A stretch of 42,045 nucleotides of DNA from an uncultured bacterium (GCA_903908595.1 CAIVSN010000039.1:1-42045); one strand, 5' to 3'. Positions 16,830-28,618 are shown, counted from the stretch's first letter. Numbers and translations: made by a program. The notes: a model not told the origin generated them from the letters alone.

Positions 16830-19475
16830 ATGGAATTCGCAAAACAGTACCTTCCCAAGGCTTTTGAAGACCGGATATACGCCAAAACCATGCAGCTCGG
16901 GCTTTTTCAGCCCGCGCCTTCCCGGACCGGCAATACTTTTTATATCCCGATTCCGCCTCCGAACGTTACCGGCAACCTGCACATCGGGCACGCGCTCACG
17001 CTCACGCTCGAGGATATCATGACCCGGTACCACCGGATGAAAGGGGATAGCACCGTTTGGATTCCGGGGACGGATCACGCCGGGATCGCGACCCAGGCCC
17101 GGGTCGAGAAGCAGCTCGCCTCACAGGGGAAGACCCGCGTGGGGCTTGGCCGGGAAAAATTCTTGGAAGAAGTCTGGAAGTGGAAAGACGAATACGCGTC
17201 CAATATCAACAAACAGGTCATGAAGATGGGATCCAGCTGCGACTGGACCAAGGAACGCTTCACGTTCGACGAGAAGTCAAATAGGCTCGTCGAGCATATT
17301 TTTATCGACCTCTACCGGAAGGGATTGATCTACCGGGGGGAATACATGGTCAACTACTCGCCCGGAATCCAATCCGTCATTTCCGATATCGAGGTCGATT
17401 ACGTCGAGGAAGACGCGTTCATGTACTATATCACGTACTTCGTTTCCGGTTCCGACAACGAGTTCACCATCGCGACCACCCGGCCAGAAACGCTCCTGGC
17501 CGACCAAGCCGTAGCCGTCCATCCCAAGGACAAGCGATATAAGAAAATGATAGGGCGCAAAGCCATGCTCCCGATCGTCAACGTCGAAATTCCCATCATC
17601 GGCGACGACACGATCGACCGCGAATTCGGAACCGGAGCCGTCAAGATCACGCCGGCCCACGACGCCACGGACTTCGAACTCGGCAAGCGGCACGGGCTCA
17701 AGCTCGACTATTCCATCATCGACAAGAACGGAAAAATGACCGAAGCCGCCGGGATTTTCGCGGGACAGGATGCCGCGACCACCGCGCGCCAGAACATCGT
17801 CGAGCTCCTCAAGTCCAAAGGCAACCTCCTCAAGATCGAGCCGTACAAGCACAAGGTCGGATATTGTTCCCGGTCCGGGACGAAGATCGAGACCATCGTT
17901 TCCACCCAGTGGTTCGTCCGCGCCCAGGAAATGGCGAAGAAAGTCATCAAGGGGTACGAGAAAAAGGAATTCAACATCGTTCCTTCGCGGTTCAACAAAT
18001 CCTTCGAGGACTGGATATACCACCTCCACGACTGGTGCATTTCCCGCCAGCTCTGGTGGGGGCACCAGATTCCCGCGTACTACCATGCCGACACCAAGGA
18101 ACTCCTCGGCGTGACTGGGGATCCTTCCGCGCTCTACGCCCAGTTCGGTCAGGACAAGGTCGTCCGCGACGAGGACGTGCTCGATACCTGGTTCAGTTCC
18201 GGTATCTGGCCGTTTTCCATCCTCGATTGGCAAGAGGGGAATCCCGGCGAGCTCTTCAAGCAGTTCTATCCGGCGCAGGTACTTGAAACTGGGTACGATA
18301 TTCTCTTCTTCTGGGTCATCCGGATGCTCATGTTCGGGTACGAGTATACCGATGAGACGCCGTTCAAGACGGTCTACCTCCACGGGCTCGTCCTCGACGA
18401 GAAAGGACGGAAGATGTCGAAGTCCGTCGGGAACGTCCTCGATCCGCTCGACATCATCCGGGACTATTCCGCCGACGCGCTCCGGCTTTCCCTTTCCATT
18501 GGGAACACTCCGGGCATCAACCTGAGCTTTTCCATGAAATTGGTCGAGAACAACACGCTGTTTCTCAACAAGCTCTGGAACGTCGCGCGTTTCGTCTCCA
18601 TGAACGTCGGGGAAATCGCGGAATCCTACCAAGACCTCCATGATACGCTCATCCGGGTCGGTGCCGAATTGCCGCCGCACGAACGGTGGATCCTCTCACG
18701 GCTCCGCATGATCGTGGACAGCGTGACGCAGGGGATGGACCAGTTCGATTTTTCCGCCCGCGGGCAGGAGCTCATCACCTTCGTCCGCGACGAGTTCGCC
18801 GACTTCGCCGTCGAGGAATACAAGCTGACCAAAGAAACTTCTCTTCATGGCCGGACGGTCATGGCGTACGGGATTCTGACGATCCTCAAACTCCTCCATC
18901 CGTATATCCCGCTCGTGACCGAAGAACTCTACCAGACCCTTGCCGGCGGAACCATCCTCATGACGAGCGAATGGCCGGTCTGCGGAGTCCCCCGGGATGA
19001 GCCGTTGGAAAAAGACATGGTCCTGCTTTTCGAAGTCATCCGTGAGATCCGCAACGTCCGCGCGACGAAGGGCGTCAAGCCGGGCGACACCGTCGCGGCC
19101 GTCATTTCCGCCGGCAAGAAGTCCCTCGACGTGCTTGCTGCCAACGAATCCATCCTCCTCGGGCTGGCCAAGCTTTCGAGCGTTACCGTATCCAAGGATA
19201 CCCGCGAGCTCCAGGACCACTCGTTTGCCATGGTCCGAGATATCGAAATATTTCTGGACATCAGTGCTATCGTCGATACCGAGGCGGAGAAGGAGCGGCT
19301 CAAGAACGAGATCAAGAACAAGCGGGAATACGTCCGCGTCCTCGACCTCAAACTGACGAACCAGGATTTCGTGCGGAACGCTCCGGAAAAGGTCGTTCGG
19401 ATCGAGCAGGACAAACGGAGGCAGGCTCAGGAACAGGTGGAGAAACTGACGATGAAGTTGGAGGGGTTGGAGTAG
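16830..19475 (+). CDS. valS: Valyl-tRNA synthetase
   Basis: 881 aa, stop TAG, no UGA codon at all. It attaches valine to tRNA-Val. Class I signature H-I-G-H at about residue 50 (N-L-H-I-G-H-A-L) after P-P-P-N-V-T-G, and K-M-S-K-S at about residue 526 (G-R-K-M-S-K-S-V-G-N). The CP1 editing domain lies between (T-T-R-P-E-T-L-L-A-D, G-A-V-K-I-T-P-A-H-D), with W-C-I-S-R-Q-L-W-W-G-H before the second motif. The C-terminal 65 residues form the usual ValRS coiled coil. Length is normal for bacteria. Start at 16830: the family's N-terminal sequence follows immediately; no Shine-Dalgarno. Confidence 0.97.
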   Translation: MEFAKQYLPKAFEDRIYAKTMQLGLFQPAPSRTGNTFYIPIPPPNVTGNLHIGHALTLTLEDIMTRYHRMKGDSTVWIPGTDHAGIATQARVEKQLASQGKTRVGLGREKFLEEVWKWKDEYASNINKQVMKMGSSCDWTKERFTFDEKSNRLVEHIFIDLYRKGLIYRGEYMVNYSPGIQSVISDIEVDYVEEDAFMYYITYFVSGSDNEFTIATTRPETLLADQAVAVHPKDKRYKKMIGRKAMLPIVNVEIPIIGDDTIDREFGTGAVKITPAHDATDFELGKRHGLKLDYSIIDKNGKMTEAAGIFAGQDAATTARQNIVELLKSKGNLLKIEPYKHKVGYCSRSGTKIETIVSTQWFVRAQEMAKKVIKGYEKKEFNIVPSRFNKSFEDWIYHLHDWCISRQLWWGHQIPAYYHADTKELLGVTGDPSALYAQFGQDKVVRDEDVLDTWFSSGIWPFSILDWQEGNPGELFKQFYPAQVLETGYDILFFWVIRMLMFGYEYTDETPFKTVYLHGLVLDEKGRKMSKSVGNVLDPLDIIRDYSADALRLSLSIGNTPGINLSFSMKLVENNTLFLNKLWNVARFVSMNVGEIAESYQDLHDTLIRVGAELPPHERWILSRLRMIVDSVTQGMDQFDFSARGQELITFVRDEFADFAVEEYKLTKETSLHGRTVMAYGILTILKLLHPYIPLVTEELYQTLAGGTILMTSEWPVCGVPRDEPLEKDMVLLFEVIREIRNVRATKGVKPGDTVAAVISAGKKSLDVLAANESILLGLAKLSSVTVSKDTRELQDHSFAMVRDIEIFLDISAIVDTEAEKERLKNEIKNKREYVRVLDLKLTNQDFVRNAPEKVVRIEQDKRRQAQEQVEKLTMKLEGLE

Positions 19476-19483
19476 AAAAATAA

Positions 19484-19528
19484 GGAAAATTAATTTTCCA
19501 TTGAAATTGCAAAAAGGTTTGCTAGACT
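19484..19528 (+). promoter_or_regulatory. Palindrome and promoter of the toxin/surface operon
   Basis: A perfect 16-bp palindrome GGAAAATTAATTTTCC (19484-19499) is followed at once by TTGAAA (19501-19506), a 16-base spacer and TAGACT (19523-19528). A symmetric site abutting the -35 box suggests control by a dimeric regulator (inferred). This is the only good promoter I see before the lipoprotein, beta-helix and Rhs genes. Confidence 0.5.
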
Positions 19529-19575
19529 TACGGGGTTTCGAAAGAATTTCGATTTCCCGAATCCGGTAACCGTTT

Positions 19576-20343
19576 TTGCTTATTGCCCACAAAAAACAAG
19601 TGCTGATCATTTTCGCTTGCTGCTGCATGATGCTCTGATCTTGCGGCCGGATTGCCGACAACGTAAGCCCGTCCGCGGAACCGGTAGCGGCCGTCAAGGA
19701 AAAAACCCTGCCGGCCATTGCGCCGACCTCAGCCATCCTGCCTACCCCGGCCGAGACCGTCGAATCCGAGGGGAAAAAATATACCGAGAATGCCAAGCAC
19801 GTGGATTACGCCGTGACTTTCACGGGTTTCGCGCTGGTTCCGTTCTCGGCCAAGCCGGAAGTCGCTTCCCTTTCGGGAAGCGTTCTCCAACAGGGGAAGA
19901 AAATGCTTACCGGTAGCGTCGTGCGGGAAATGTCCGCGGAAATCTATTCCAAAAACGGGAACTGGTACTATGGAAAGAAAACCACGAAATCGGATTCCGG
20001 CAGCGGAACCGTATCGAAAGCCTCGGCACCGTCCGAATATTTGCTGCATTTCGTCGGCGGGTTTTCAAAAATGCGCCTCCTCGGAAAGGAATACGCGTAC
20101 GATCCGAAAAACCTGACCGCCAGGGGACAGGCTTTCGATTTGGATTTGTTCGTCAGGGGTTCCGACGCCTACGTAATCCGGTTCGAAAACGTCCGAGAAA
20201 AGGAGTCTCGACAGCGATTGAAGGACGAATACGACCGGAAACTTATGGAAATCAAACGGAAGTACCCGACCGACCCGTACATGATCAACACGCTTGCCAA
20301 AGAGTTGACCAAAGCATACGACATCCGTGCCGACCAATTCTAA
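19576..20343 (+). CDS. Lipoprotein, first gene of the Rhs operon
   Basis: 255 aa, stop TAA. With UGA (19636) as Gly, the N-terminus becomes a lipoprotein signal: H-K-K, a hydrophobic stretch V-L-I-I-F-A-C-C-C-M-M and the lipobox L-G-S-C, where the Gly is the UGA codon. No ATG fits, so TTG at 19576 is the best start. A Pro/Ala-rich linker follows, then a domain (about 75-255) with the C-terminal motif Y-P-T-D-P-Y-M-I-N-T-L. That domain is repeated in the zinc-ribbon protein at 31995-32963, on the other side of the Rhs locus. It lies 24 bases before the beta-helix gene. Function unknown; the position suggests a role in exporting or displaying the Rhs protein (inferred). Confidence 0.75.
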
Positions 20344-20367
20344 CCCATTTTCTTACCCTTTCGTTTT

Positions 20368-21519
20368 ATGAAAAAAATGATGCTCGTCCTCTTTTGGACT
20401 TCGGTGCTCGCGGCCTGATGCGAGAGCGTTTTCGCCGCGCCGAACATGATGGACTACACCTATATCGACTGCCATAACGGCAACGATGCGACGGCCGAGC
20501 CTTTCAATCACGAAAAGCCGTACAATTCGCTTGCCGGCATCGCGAGCAGCGTGAGTTACGTGAACGAGCATTGGAACGTGCCGGAAAACATGGCCAACGT
20601 GACCTGAAACCGCTACGTGATCAAGGTGAAGCACGGCTGCGTTTTCGACGGGAAAAACAGCCATGTCTATACGCTTTTCACATCGGGGAAAACATATATG
20701 AACGATATGATCCTGACTTCCGATTCCGAGGGAAAGATGTTCGGAGTCAAAAATTATTACTTTACCGATTGAGGCCAGGGAATAAGCAATTTTACTTTTA
20801 AAAACGTGGATTTCATGGAAGGGGCATCGGCAATCGAGTGATCGTATTTTCAATACAATTCCTTGGGGATAACGGTTCAGGACAGCATAATCAGGCTGAA
20901 TAACGGCGTAAGCATGTTTAAGAATTGGTGCTTGTGATACAATTACCAGTGAAACTGCGTTCGGAATGTCGCCGATGGCATCATTGACAATTCCATTGTC
21001 AAAATACACGGAACAACGTTGGCCAGCAATTATTTATACCTGCCCGGATATGTACGCAATTCGAAAATCGAATTCAGAATGCCGACGTGACCCTATGCCG
21101 GAATCATGCTGTACGGTTCCAATGCTTCCTTGAATCTGTTGGAATCCGACGTCATCGATTTGGGCGAAAATAGCGTATCGCTATGAATGGATGCGATCAA
21201 TAACAGAATCATAGGGGCCGACGGGCTGTGATTTTTATCCAGCGTTGTTTTTCTGAACAATACCGTTGAAAACACCGTACCCGCCAGCATAGGCCCTAAC
21301 TCGTACAATAATATCTATTTCGGGTGATTCGCCGGAGATCCGAACAATTCGCATAGGAATTTTACCACGCCCCAAACGACCTGAGGCATCGGATGGCTCT
21401 ACCAGAAAGGCATGGGAACCTATCTGGAAGCGAACCTGTCCGACAAATCCCTGTATAACCAAATCACGGGAAACGTCCTCTGAGACACGTATTCCCCGAT
21501 ATACCTGATGTTCAGATAA
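20368..21519 (+). CDS. Beta-helix-like surface lipoprotein with 12 UGA-Gly codons
   Basis: 383 aa, stop TAA; 12 in-frame TGAs and no other stop. Signal L-V-L-F-W-T-S-V-L-A-A-G-C, with a lipobox Gly encoded by UGA at 20416. The body has short hydrophobic strands alternating with Asn/Gly turns (I-S-N-F-T-F-K-N-V-D-F, I-I-D-N-S-I-V-K-I, R-N-S-K-I-E-F, N-N-R-I-I-G), the look of a right-handed parallel beta-helix, as in carbohydrate-active or adhesive surface proteins. I see no catalytic motif. Under the standard code no ORF here would exceed about 80 residues. It lies 41 bases before the Rhs gene and is probably co-transcribed with it. Confidence 0.75.
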
Positions 21520-21560
21520 GCCGAAGCGAATCCTGCAAAATCCGGTAACCACGGGATCAT

Positions 21561-24500
21561 ATGACGCATTTCAGCCGAGTACTCCAGTTCTGGCGCATGC
21601 TTGCCATCGCGGTGGCCTTTTCTGGTACCGCGGCTTTCGCGAACTCCCCGGTTGGCGGAACGATATCGTATACCGACTGGAACGACGGGGGAACCGTCAA
21701 ATCGTCGAATCTGGATGCCGGCTCGACGGTCAGCCTCGGTGCCACGTGAGGAAACGTCGTCGGGACGTACCGGGATTCCGGGGTGATCTACCAGAAATAC
21801 GATCCCGCAACCATGACGAGCATTACGTATTTCCGCGAAATCCCCTCCCAGGCGGAGCGGGTATTGCTGACGGAATGATGGATTTCCAATTTCGATCCCG
21901 AGACGGGGGATTTCATATACGGGGTATTCGATCCGGGCGTCATGAACCGGTTTTATCGCAAGAACGTCCTCGACAGCGGTATCGGAACCTTGGTACTCGA
22001 ATTGCCCATGGGCGGGCTGGCCTCCGTTTCGCCGGATTTTTCCCGTATCGTCTATACCAGTTTCGTTCCGGAAACCTGAGTCGGTACCGCTTATCTCAAG
22101 GATACCGTATCAGGTACCGTGACGGAATTGTGAAACGCCATGTCGGAAGATTCCGAATACATGCGAAACGCCAATTTCCGATTCTTCGGCACGGGAAGCC
22201 GGATATTGAGGCAGTATACCGAGTTCAGAAAGAGCGATTGGTCCGTCACGTCGAAGACCGATACGGTCATCGACGTGACGGATCCGGGAAATCCCGTATC
22301 CGAGCCGCTCGGCATCGATCTCGGCACGTATTGACAGATAATCGGATTCCGATGATCCGACCTGTACTATGCGGTCAATTCCGGCGGAACGCCATCGGCC
22401 TATCTCCGGCGAAACGGGAGCGACATCCTCGTGTTTTCCGGGAGCGAGAACCTCGTTGCCGACTACCAGCGCGGCACCCTCGCGGGGTTCGGCGACTACG
22501 TCGCCTATTCGTACTGGGATCCGGCAACCGGAAAAAACGTCGTAGCCTACAAGAACGTATCCACCGGCGAAACCTGACCCCTGTTGTCCGGAAGCTGGGC
22601 GAACGCCGCTTCGACCTACCTACGAGCCTGGCACGATCCGTTCGATTCCCCGCTTTTCAGCACGCCGATAGGTTCTTTCGGCACTTCGTTCGCGCTCTCG
22701 GATTCTGGCAGCCTGCTCGACGCGTCGAATTTTACCGGCCCCATAGGAAGTTACGGAACCAAGTACGCTTTCGCGGATCCCGAAGACGCGCTCGTGTCCG
22801 AAGGCCGGTTTACCGGAAGCGTCGGCGCCTACGGGCAAAAATTTTCCCTCGTCGAACCTTCCTCGGATATCCTCGATCCCGTCCTGTTTACGTGAAGGGT
22901 CGGTTCGTACGGGGCGACGTACGCTTTCTCGGAACCGACGAATTACCTCTTGGAGCCGGGACTGTTCACCGGCCCGGTCGGCAGCTATGGCAACGGATTC
23001 ACCTTCCGCGAACCGGAAGTGAGCCTTTCCGACATGCACAACTACGTCGTCGGCGACCCGAACGACCTGGCGTACCTCTATGCTTCGGATTCCCCGGAAG
23101 AGTCGAAATCCGCGAAATCCGAGAATTTTGCCATTACGTCCACCGAACAGGAAAGCACCAAGGACGTGGGCGATCCGGTCAGCTTGTCCACCGGGGATTT
23201 CACGTATGACAATACCCTGATGCGGTTGCCCGGGGGAAACATGCCGTACCGCTTGGATATCCGCTACCGTTCCCAGGCACGTTTCGACGGCCCGATCGGA
23301 CAAGGTTGGGATCACGGCTACGACCACAAGCTCGTCGAGAATCCCGACGGTTCCGTCACGTATTCCGACGGAAGCCTTTCCAACCACACGTTCGTCCTCT
23401 CCGGAAGCTCGTTCGCCTATATGAAGGGCCTCGATGCCCGGCTCGTGAAAACGGAACCGTGAAAGTACGAGATACGCTTCCTGAACGGAAAGGCATATTC
23501 GTTCTGAGCCAACCGGCGCATCGCTTCCATCGTCGATGCGGACGGGAATTCCCTGGCGTTCGGATACGGTTCCGACAACCTGCTTTCCGCCGTGACCGAC
23601 ACGTACGGACGCACGGTCACGTATTCGTATTACGGGCACGGCCGGCTGTGGAAGGTCACCGATCCGACCTGACGCTATACCGAATTCTCCTATTACGGCC
23701 CGTCCGATCCCGACGGTTCGGAATTCGACCTCCGGCAAGTCAGGCTCCATAACGGTCCCGACGCGGAAAAATATATTTCCTTCACGTATGCCAAGGTCCC
23801 GGGAGACGAAAAGCTCTCGCACAATATCCTTACCATGCGGGACTCGAAGTCGCAGGTCTACGTCACGAACGCGTACGATCCGAACGACCGCGTGGTTTCC
23901 CAAGCCTATGGCGACGGCACCGTACGTTACGAATACGCGCTGGCCGATATCCATGACGACGATACGCCGGATCAGGTCGGATATTGACGGGTCGTCGGTA
24001 CCCGGGTTACCGGCAACCGCGTCACGGACAAGCGGGGCAACGTTACCCAGTACGAATACGACCGGCTCGGCAACGTGCTCCGCCGTCAGGCGTCCGGAAG
24101 CGGCACGCTCGTCACGTATGGCTACGACCGGCTCGGACGCGTCATATCCGAACGGTTGCCGAAGTGAAACGGCACGGTTTGCCAGTACGACGAACGGGGC
24201 AACCGGGCCGAAGAACGAAAAAAAGCGGACGTGTCGGCGCCCGACAGTGACGCCAACGATATCGTCACGTTCTACGCGTACGATCCCGCTACGCGGCTTC
24301 CGACCCTGTCCATGTTGCCCGACGGCAAAACCGTCCGGTACCACTACGATTCCGTAAGGCATCTCGTCAAGACGGAAATCCTCTCGGCCGTGCTCGCGGC
24401 CGGTATTCCGCCACGGGATATCGTGTCGACGAGCGAATACGGCAGCGGAGGATTCGTAACCCGGTCGACCGATGCGCTCGGCAACGTGACGGAGTATTCG

Positions 24501-27500
24501 TATTCGGGAGGTTACCTCGTCCGGACGGCGTTCGGCTCGGGAAGCACCGACTACCGTTATGATGTCCACGGCAACGTCGTATCCGTGACCGACGCTCTGG
24601 GGAATTCCAAGACGGCGACGTACGACGGATTCGACCGGCTCATGTCCAGCGTGTCCGCAGAAGGCGTGGAGAAACGGTTCCGCTACGATGCCAACAACAA
24701 CCGGATATCGGAAGAAACCGTCCTTCTGGGCGGGAATACCGCGAAGACCGCGTACGGCTACGACGTGCTCGACCACCTGGTATCGACCGTGTCCGACGTT
24801 TCGCAAGGCGTGGAAGCGGAGATTCGGCATTCGTACGACGCCGGGGAAAATCCCGTGGAGACCCGGTTCCCGAACGGAACCCGGAAAACCCTCGCGTACG
24901 ACGCGGACAACCGCGTGGTTTCCGAGACGGTAACGGCATCCGGGGGAACCGGGGGATTCGCGACCGCGTATTCCCATGACGCGAACGGCAACCGGATATC
25001 CGCGACGGACGCCTTGGGGAATACGACCCTTTTCGAATACGACGGCTTCGACCGGCTGATCGGCTCGACGGCGCCGGACGGCACTCGGACGTCCTTTTCG
25101 CTCGACCAGCTCGGAAGGGCAGTCCGCACCGATATTTCAAGTAGCGGGGGGATTCTCGTTTCCCGCGCCGATGCCTCGTATTCCGCCTACGGGAAGCCGG
25201 TCGAGACGAGGACGTGGGATCTCGATAGCGACGGAAATCCGAAGCCCGAAGGCATCCGGAGGGACCGCGTGACCCATTACGCCTACGACGCGGGCGGGAA
25301 CCTCACGGGAACCGCCGACGCGCTCGGGCACGGGACGTCCGTGGCCTACGACGCGAGCGGCCGGGCGGTATCCGTCACGGACGCCCTCGGCAACTCCGCA
25401 ACCGCCGAGTACGACGCCGCCGGGAACGCAGTGCGGAAACGGAGCGTCGGCAACGACGGCAGGGAAATTTCCGCGTATTCGGAATTCGACCGCGACGGGC
25501 GGACCGTCCGGACCTGGCAGGCCCTGTCGTGATCCGAGCTCGGCACCGCCTACGCCTACGACGCGTTCGGCACCGCCTACTCCTACGACGCGTTCGGCAA
25601 CGTCGCGTCCGAGACCGATGCCAAGGGTAACGTGACCGCGTATTCGTACGACTACCGGGGCAGGCTCCTTTCCGAGTCCTCCGTGGCGTCCGGGGCCACG
25701 GCGACGCTCTCGTACGCGTACGACCCCATGGGCAACCGGGTTTCCATGGCGGATGCCAAGGGCAACGCGACCTCCTATGCCTACGACGCGTTCGGACGAA
25801 TGGTCCGGGAAACCCTGCCGGACGGGACGGGAAACGACTATGCCTACGACGCGCTCGGCCGTGCCGTATCCAAGGCGGACGGCAACGGCAACGTCGTCGC
25901 GAACGCCTACGACGCGCTCGGGCGGGTAACCGGACGGACCGTGTCCGCCGGACCATGAGTCGCGGGAACAGGGAACGAAACGTACGCCTACGACCCACTC
26001 GGGCGTACCGTCGCGATCTCCGCTTCGGGAAGCGCGCTCGCGTTCTCATACGATTCGCTCGGGAACCTCCTCTCGGAGACTCAGGACGGCAATGTCGTCG
26101 GCTACTCGCACGACGTCCTCGGACGGAACGTCGGCACGGCGTATCCGGGAGGTAGGACGGTAGCGCAATCCCACGATGCCCTCGGCAGACTAACCAGCGT
26201 AAGCTCGGACGGCGCGAACCTCGCGTCGTACTCGTATTCCGGGACTTCGCTCGCCCGGATTTCCCATGCGAACGGCTCGTCCGAGGCTTATTCCTACGAC
26301 GCCGTCGACCGCCTAGCCGGGCTGGATATACGCACCGGGGGCTCGTTCGCGTACGCCCGGGAATACTCCTACGGTTCCGTCGGCAACCTCGAGTCCGACG
26401 GCCGGGACTCCTACGCGTACGACGCGCTCTCCCAGCTCGTGGGGGCCTCGTACGGGGAAGGCGGGGGAAGCTCCGGGACGGGAACGGAAACGTTCGCCTA
26501 CGACCCCATGGGCAACCGGACGCTGACGGAAGGCAAGGCGGGAAGCTCAGCATACGGAACCAACGGGCTCAACCAGTACGCGGGGATAAGCCTCGCGGGA
26601 AGCGGTGCCGGGACGGGTACTATCGCGTACGCGTACGACCGGAACGGGAACCTCGTTTCGGACGGGAAATTCCGCTATTCCTACGACGCGCTGAACCGGC
26701 TCGTCGCGGTCTCGGAATACGCGGTTACGGGCGGGGAGGCTGGGACGGGAAGCGGGGCGATCGAAACCGGGTCGTGAAGCGGGGTCGGATCGGGCACGTG
26801 AAGCGCCGTGACCGGCACCGGTTCCGAAACGGGAACGTGATCTTCGGGAACCGGCGTAATCGAAACGGGAACGTGAAGCGGAACGGCCGGAACCTGAACC
26901 GGCACGGGTTCGGAAACCGGCACCGGAAGCGCCGAAACTGGAACGTGAACCGCAACCTGAACGGGCGCCGAAACGGGAACCGGCAGCTCGGCGTGAACCG
27001 GAACCCTTTCCGGAACGGGAAGCGAAACCGGAACGGGAAGCGTTACGACGGGTTCGGGTTCCGAGTCCGGCACGGGAAGCGGGACCGTAGAAACCGGAAC
27101 GTGAAGCGGGATATCCGGCACCGGCTCCGAAACCGGAACCGGGAGCGAAGCGGGAACCTGATTTTCGGGAACCGGCACGACCGGAACCTGAAGCGAAACC
27201 TCCACAGGAACCCTCTCCGGCTCCGCGGGCTCCGGCGCTGAGATACAGACCGGCGCCTACTGAGATCCCGCCGTCCCCGCACGCCCCGTCGCCGAATACG
27301 CCTACGGTCCCCTCGGCCGCCGCGTCTCGAAAACCGTCTTCGGTTCCGGGGGAACGGAAGAGACCCGCTACCTCTACGCCGGGAACCGCCTGATATCCGA
27401 AACGGCCTCCCTCCGCGACGGTTCCGGCTCGCTCCTATCCTCCGTGACCACGGAATTCGCCTACGGTGAAGGGGACGACGCCGTCATCGCCATGTTCCGA

Positions 27501-28613
27501 AACGGCGCGGCGTACCATTTCCTCAGGGACCGGCTCGGAAGCACGGTGGCCGTGACCGATTCCGCATGAGGCGTCGCCGAGGAATATTCCTACGATGCCT
27601 TCGGCAGGACGTACTTCCGGAACGCAATCCATACCGGATGGATTGAAGCTTCCCAGGCGAACCGCCCCCTGACGGACCGCCTCTTCACCGGGCGCGAGCT
27701 CGACGCGGAGACGGGCCTCTACTTCTACCGGGCCCGGCATTACGATCCTTCCCTCTGAAGGTTCCTCCAGCGCGACCCCATCGGGACGACGGACGACGCG
27801 AACCCGTACCGGTACGTTCGGAACGGGCCGACGATGGGGACGGATCCGACGGGGCTGTACAGCATGGGGGAACTGGGGGACGACATTCTCGCGAACCAGA
27901 CTAGGCTCGGCGGGGCTGTAAAGATAGGACTAGGCGCAGCCCAGGCTTCGGCCGGCGGGGCATTGGTGGCAACGGGCGTAGGATCCTGCTGAGTGACCTT
28001 CGGGGCCGGATGCCTGCTGGCAGGCTACGGCGCCGAGCAGATGGCGGAAGGGTGAGCCATGATCGCAGACGGCGCATACGAGATGGTGACCAACGAGGAA
28101 CATACGGCATTCAACGATTTCTCGATGCGGTACAATCCGGTGCACAGGGGCATAGATGCCTTGATGCCCGGAAACTGCAAGGACAAGGCGGCAGTGAAAG
28201 TCGCGGCGGACATACTGCTGGGATTCGGGGCGAACAAGGTGAAATCCTGGGCGGAGCTGAGGGGTTTGCAAAATATCCCGATGAAATGAATCATGTCGAA
28301 ATGAATTGCTATGGATCTGGAAAATATTGGTGAAGAATTTTCTATTTGATGAGATAGTGATGCATTATTTGATTTTATAGTGCAGAACTGAAAAATTAAA
28401 ACCGGCTATTGACATCCATTTTTGGCTAATTGATGAACGGTTAATTATGCCGGAACAATTAAGCTTACTGAATGAAAGATTACGAGTTGGTCTAATTTCT
28501 CCTGACACTATATGCCTGAATGGGACGATCTGGCAGGGATCAACTACACCACAAAACTTTTTCAGAGGGAATTTTGAACTGACCTTCGGAATTTTTTACC
28601 AATTAAATTTTAA
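21561..28613 (+). CDS. Secreted Rhs/YD-repeat polymorphic toxin with about 42 UGA-Gly codons
   Basis: 2350 aa in one frame, stop TAA; every internal stop is TGA. Order: Sec signal peptide (1-28); propeller-like region (30-360); five repeats of about 30-34 residues (366-490) built on F-T-G-P-I-G-S-Y-G; the Rhs N-terminal module G-D-P-V-S-L-S-T-G-D-F (about 535-630); YD repeats (640-1735; Y-D-A-L-G-R, Y-D-P-M-G-N-R) that should form the hollow toxin cocoon; a low-complexity segment (1735-1895); the conserved core end Y-D-P-S-L-G-R-F-L-Q-R-D-P-I-G (about 2065), whose Gly is UGA; then a unique 250-residue tip. The tip has a hydrophobic Gly/Ala stretch and ends in an AT-rich domain with A-N-G-G-T-V-N-Y-A-G and S-N-F-S-G-H-Y-M-P, resembling a C-terminal signature I recall from other polymorphic toxins. 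The toxic activity is not assigned. The immunity gene follows after 5 bases. Confidence 0.9.
26763..27245 (+). repeat. Gly-Ser-Glu-Thr low-complexity segment inside the Rhs gene
   Basis: About 480 bp of degenerate repeats on GGNACNGGNTCNGARACN encode E-T-G-T-G-S-type units; 11 of the Gly codons are UGA. The flanking Rhs core resumes normally on both sides (S-E-Y-A-V-T-G-G before, Y-A-Y-G-P-L-G-R-R-V-S after), so this is an expanded loop within the cocoon. Confidence 0.8.
27285..27860 (+). repeat. Rhs core segment, copy 1 (in the full-length gene)
   Basis: 576 bp that match 29169-29744 base for base without gaps, with about 43 mismatches by hand count (about 92% identity). It ends at the D-P-T-G-L-Y junction, after which the two copies are unrelated. 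Both copies keep TGA at the same two Gly positions. Confidence 0.9.
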
Positions 28614-28618
28614 TAAAT

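Noticed and set aside
17277-18680. 467-codon minus-strand frame opposite valS
   Set aside because: Antisense shadow; valS has all catalytic motifs.
22620-24977. 785-codon minus-strand frame opposite the Rhs gene
   Set aside because: Mirror of YD-repeat composition; low-complexity Arg/Gly/Val content and no motif.
21561-28613. Rhs region as a decayed pseudogene with many stops
   Set aside because: All stops are TGA in one unbroken frame of 2351 codons, with no TAA, TAG or frameshift.
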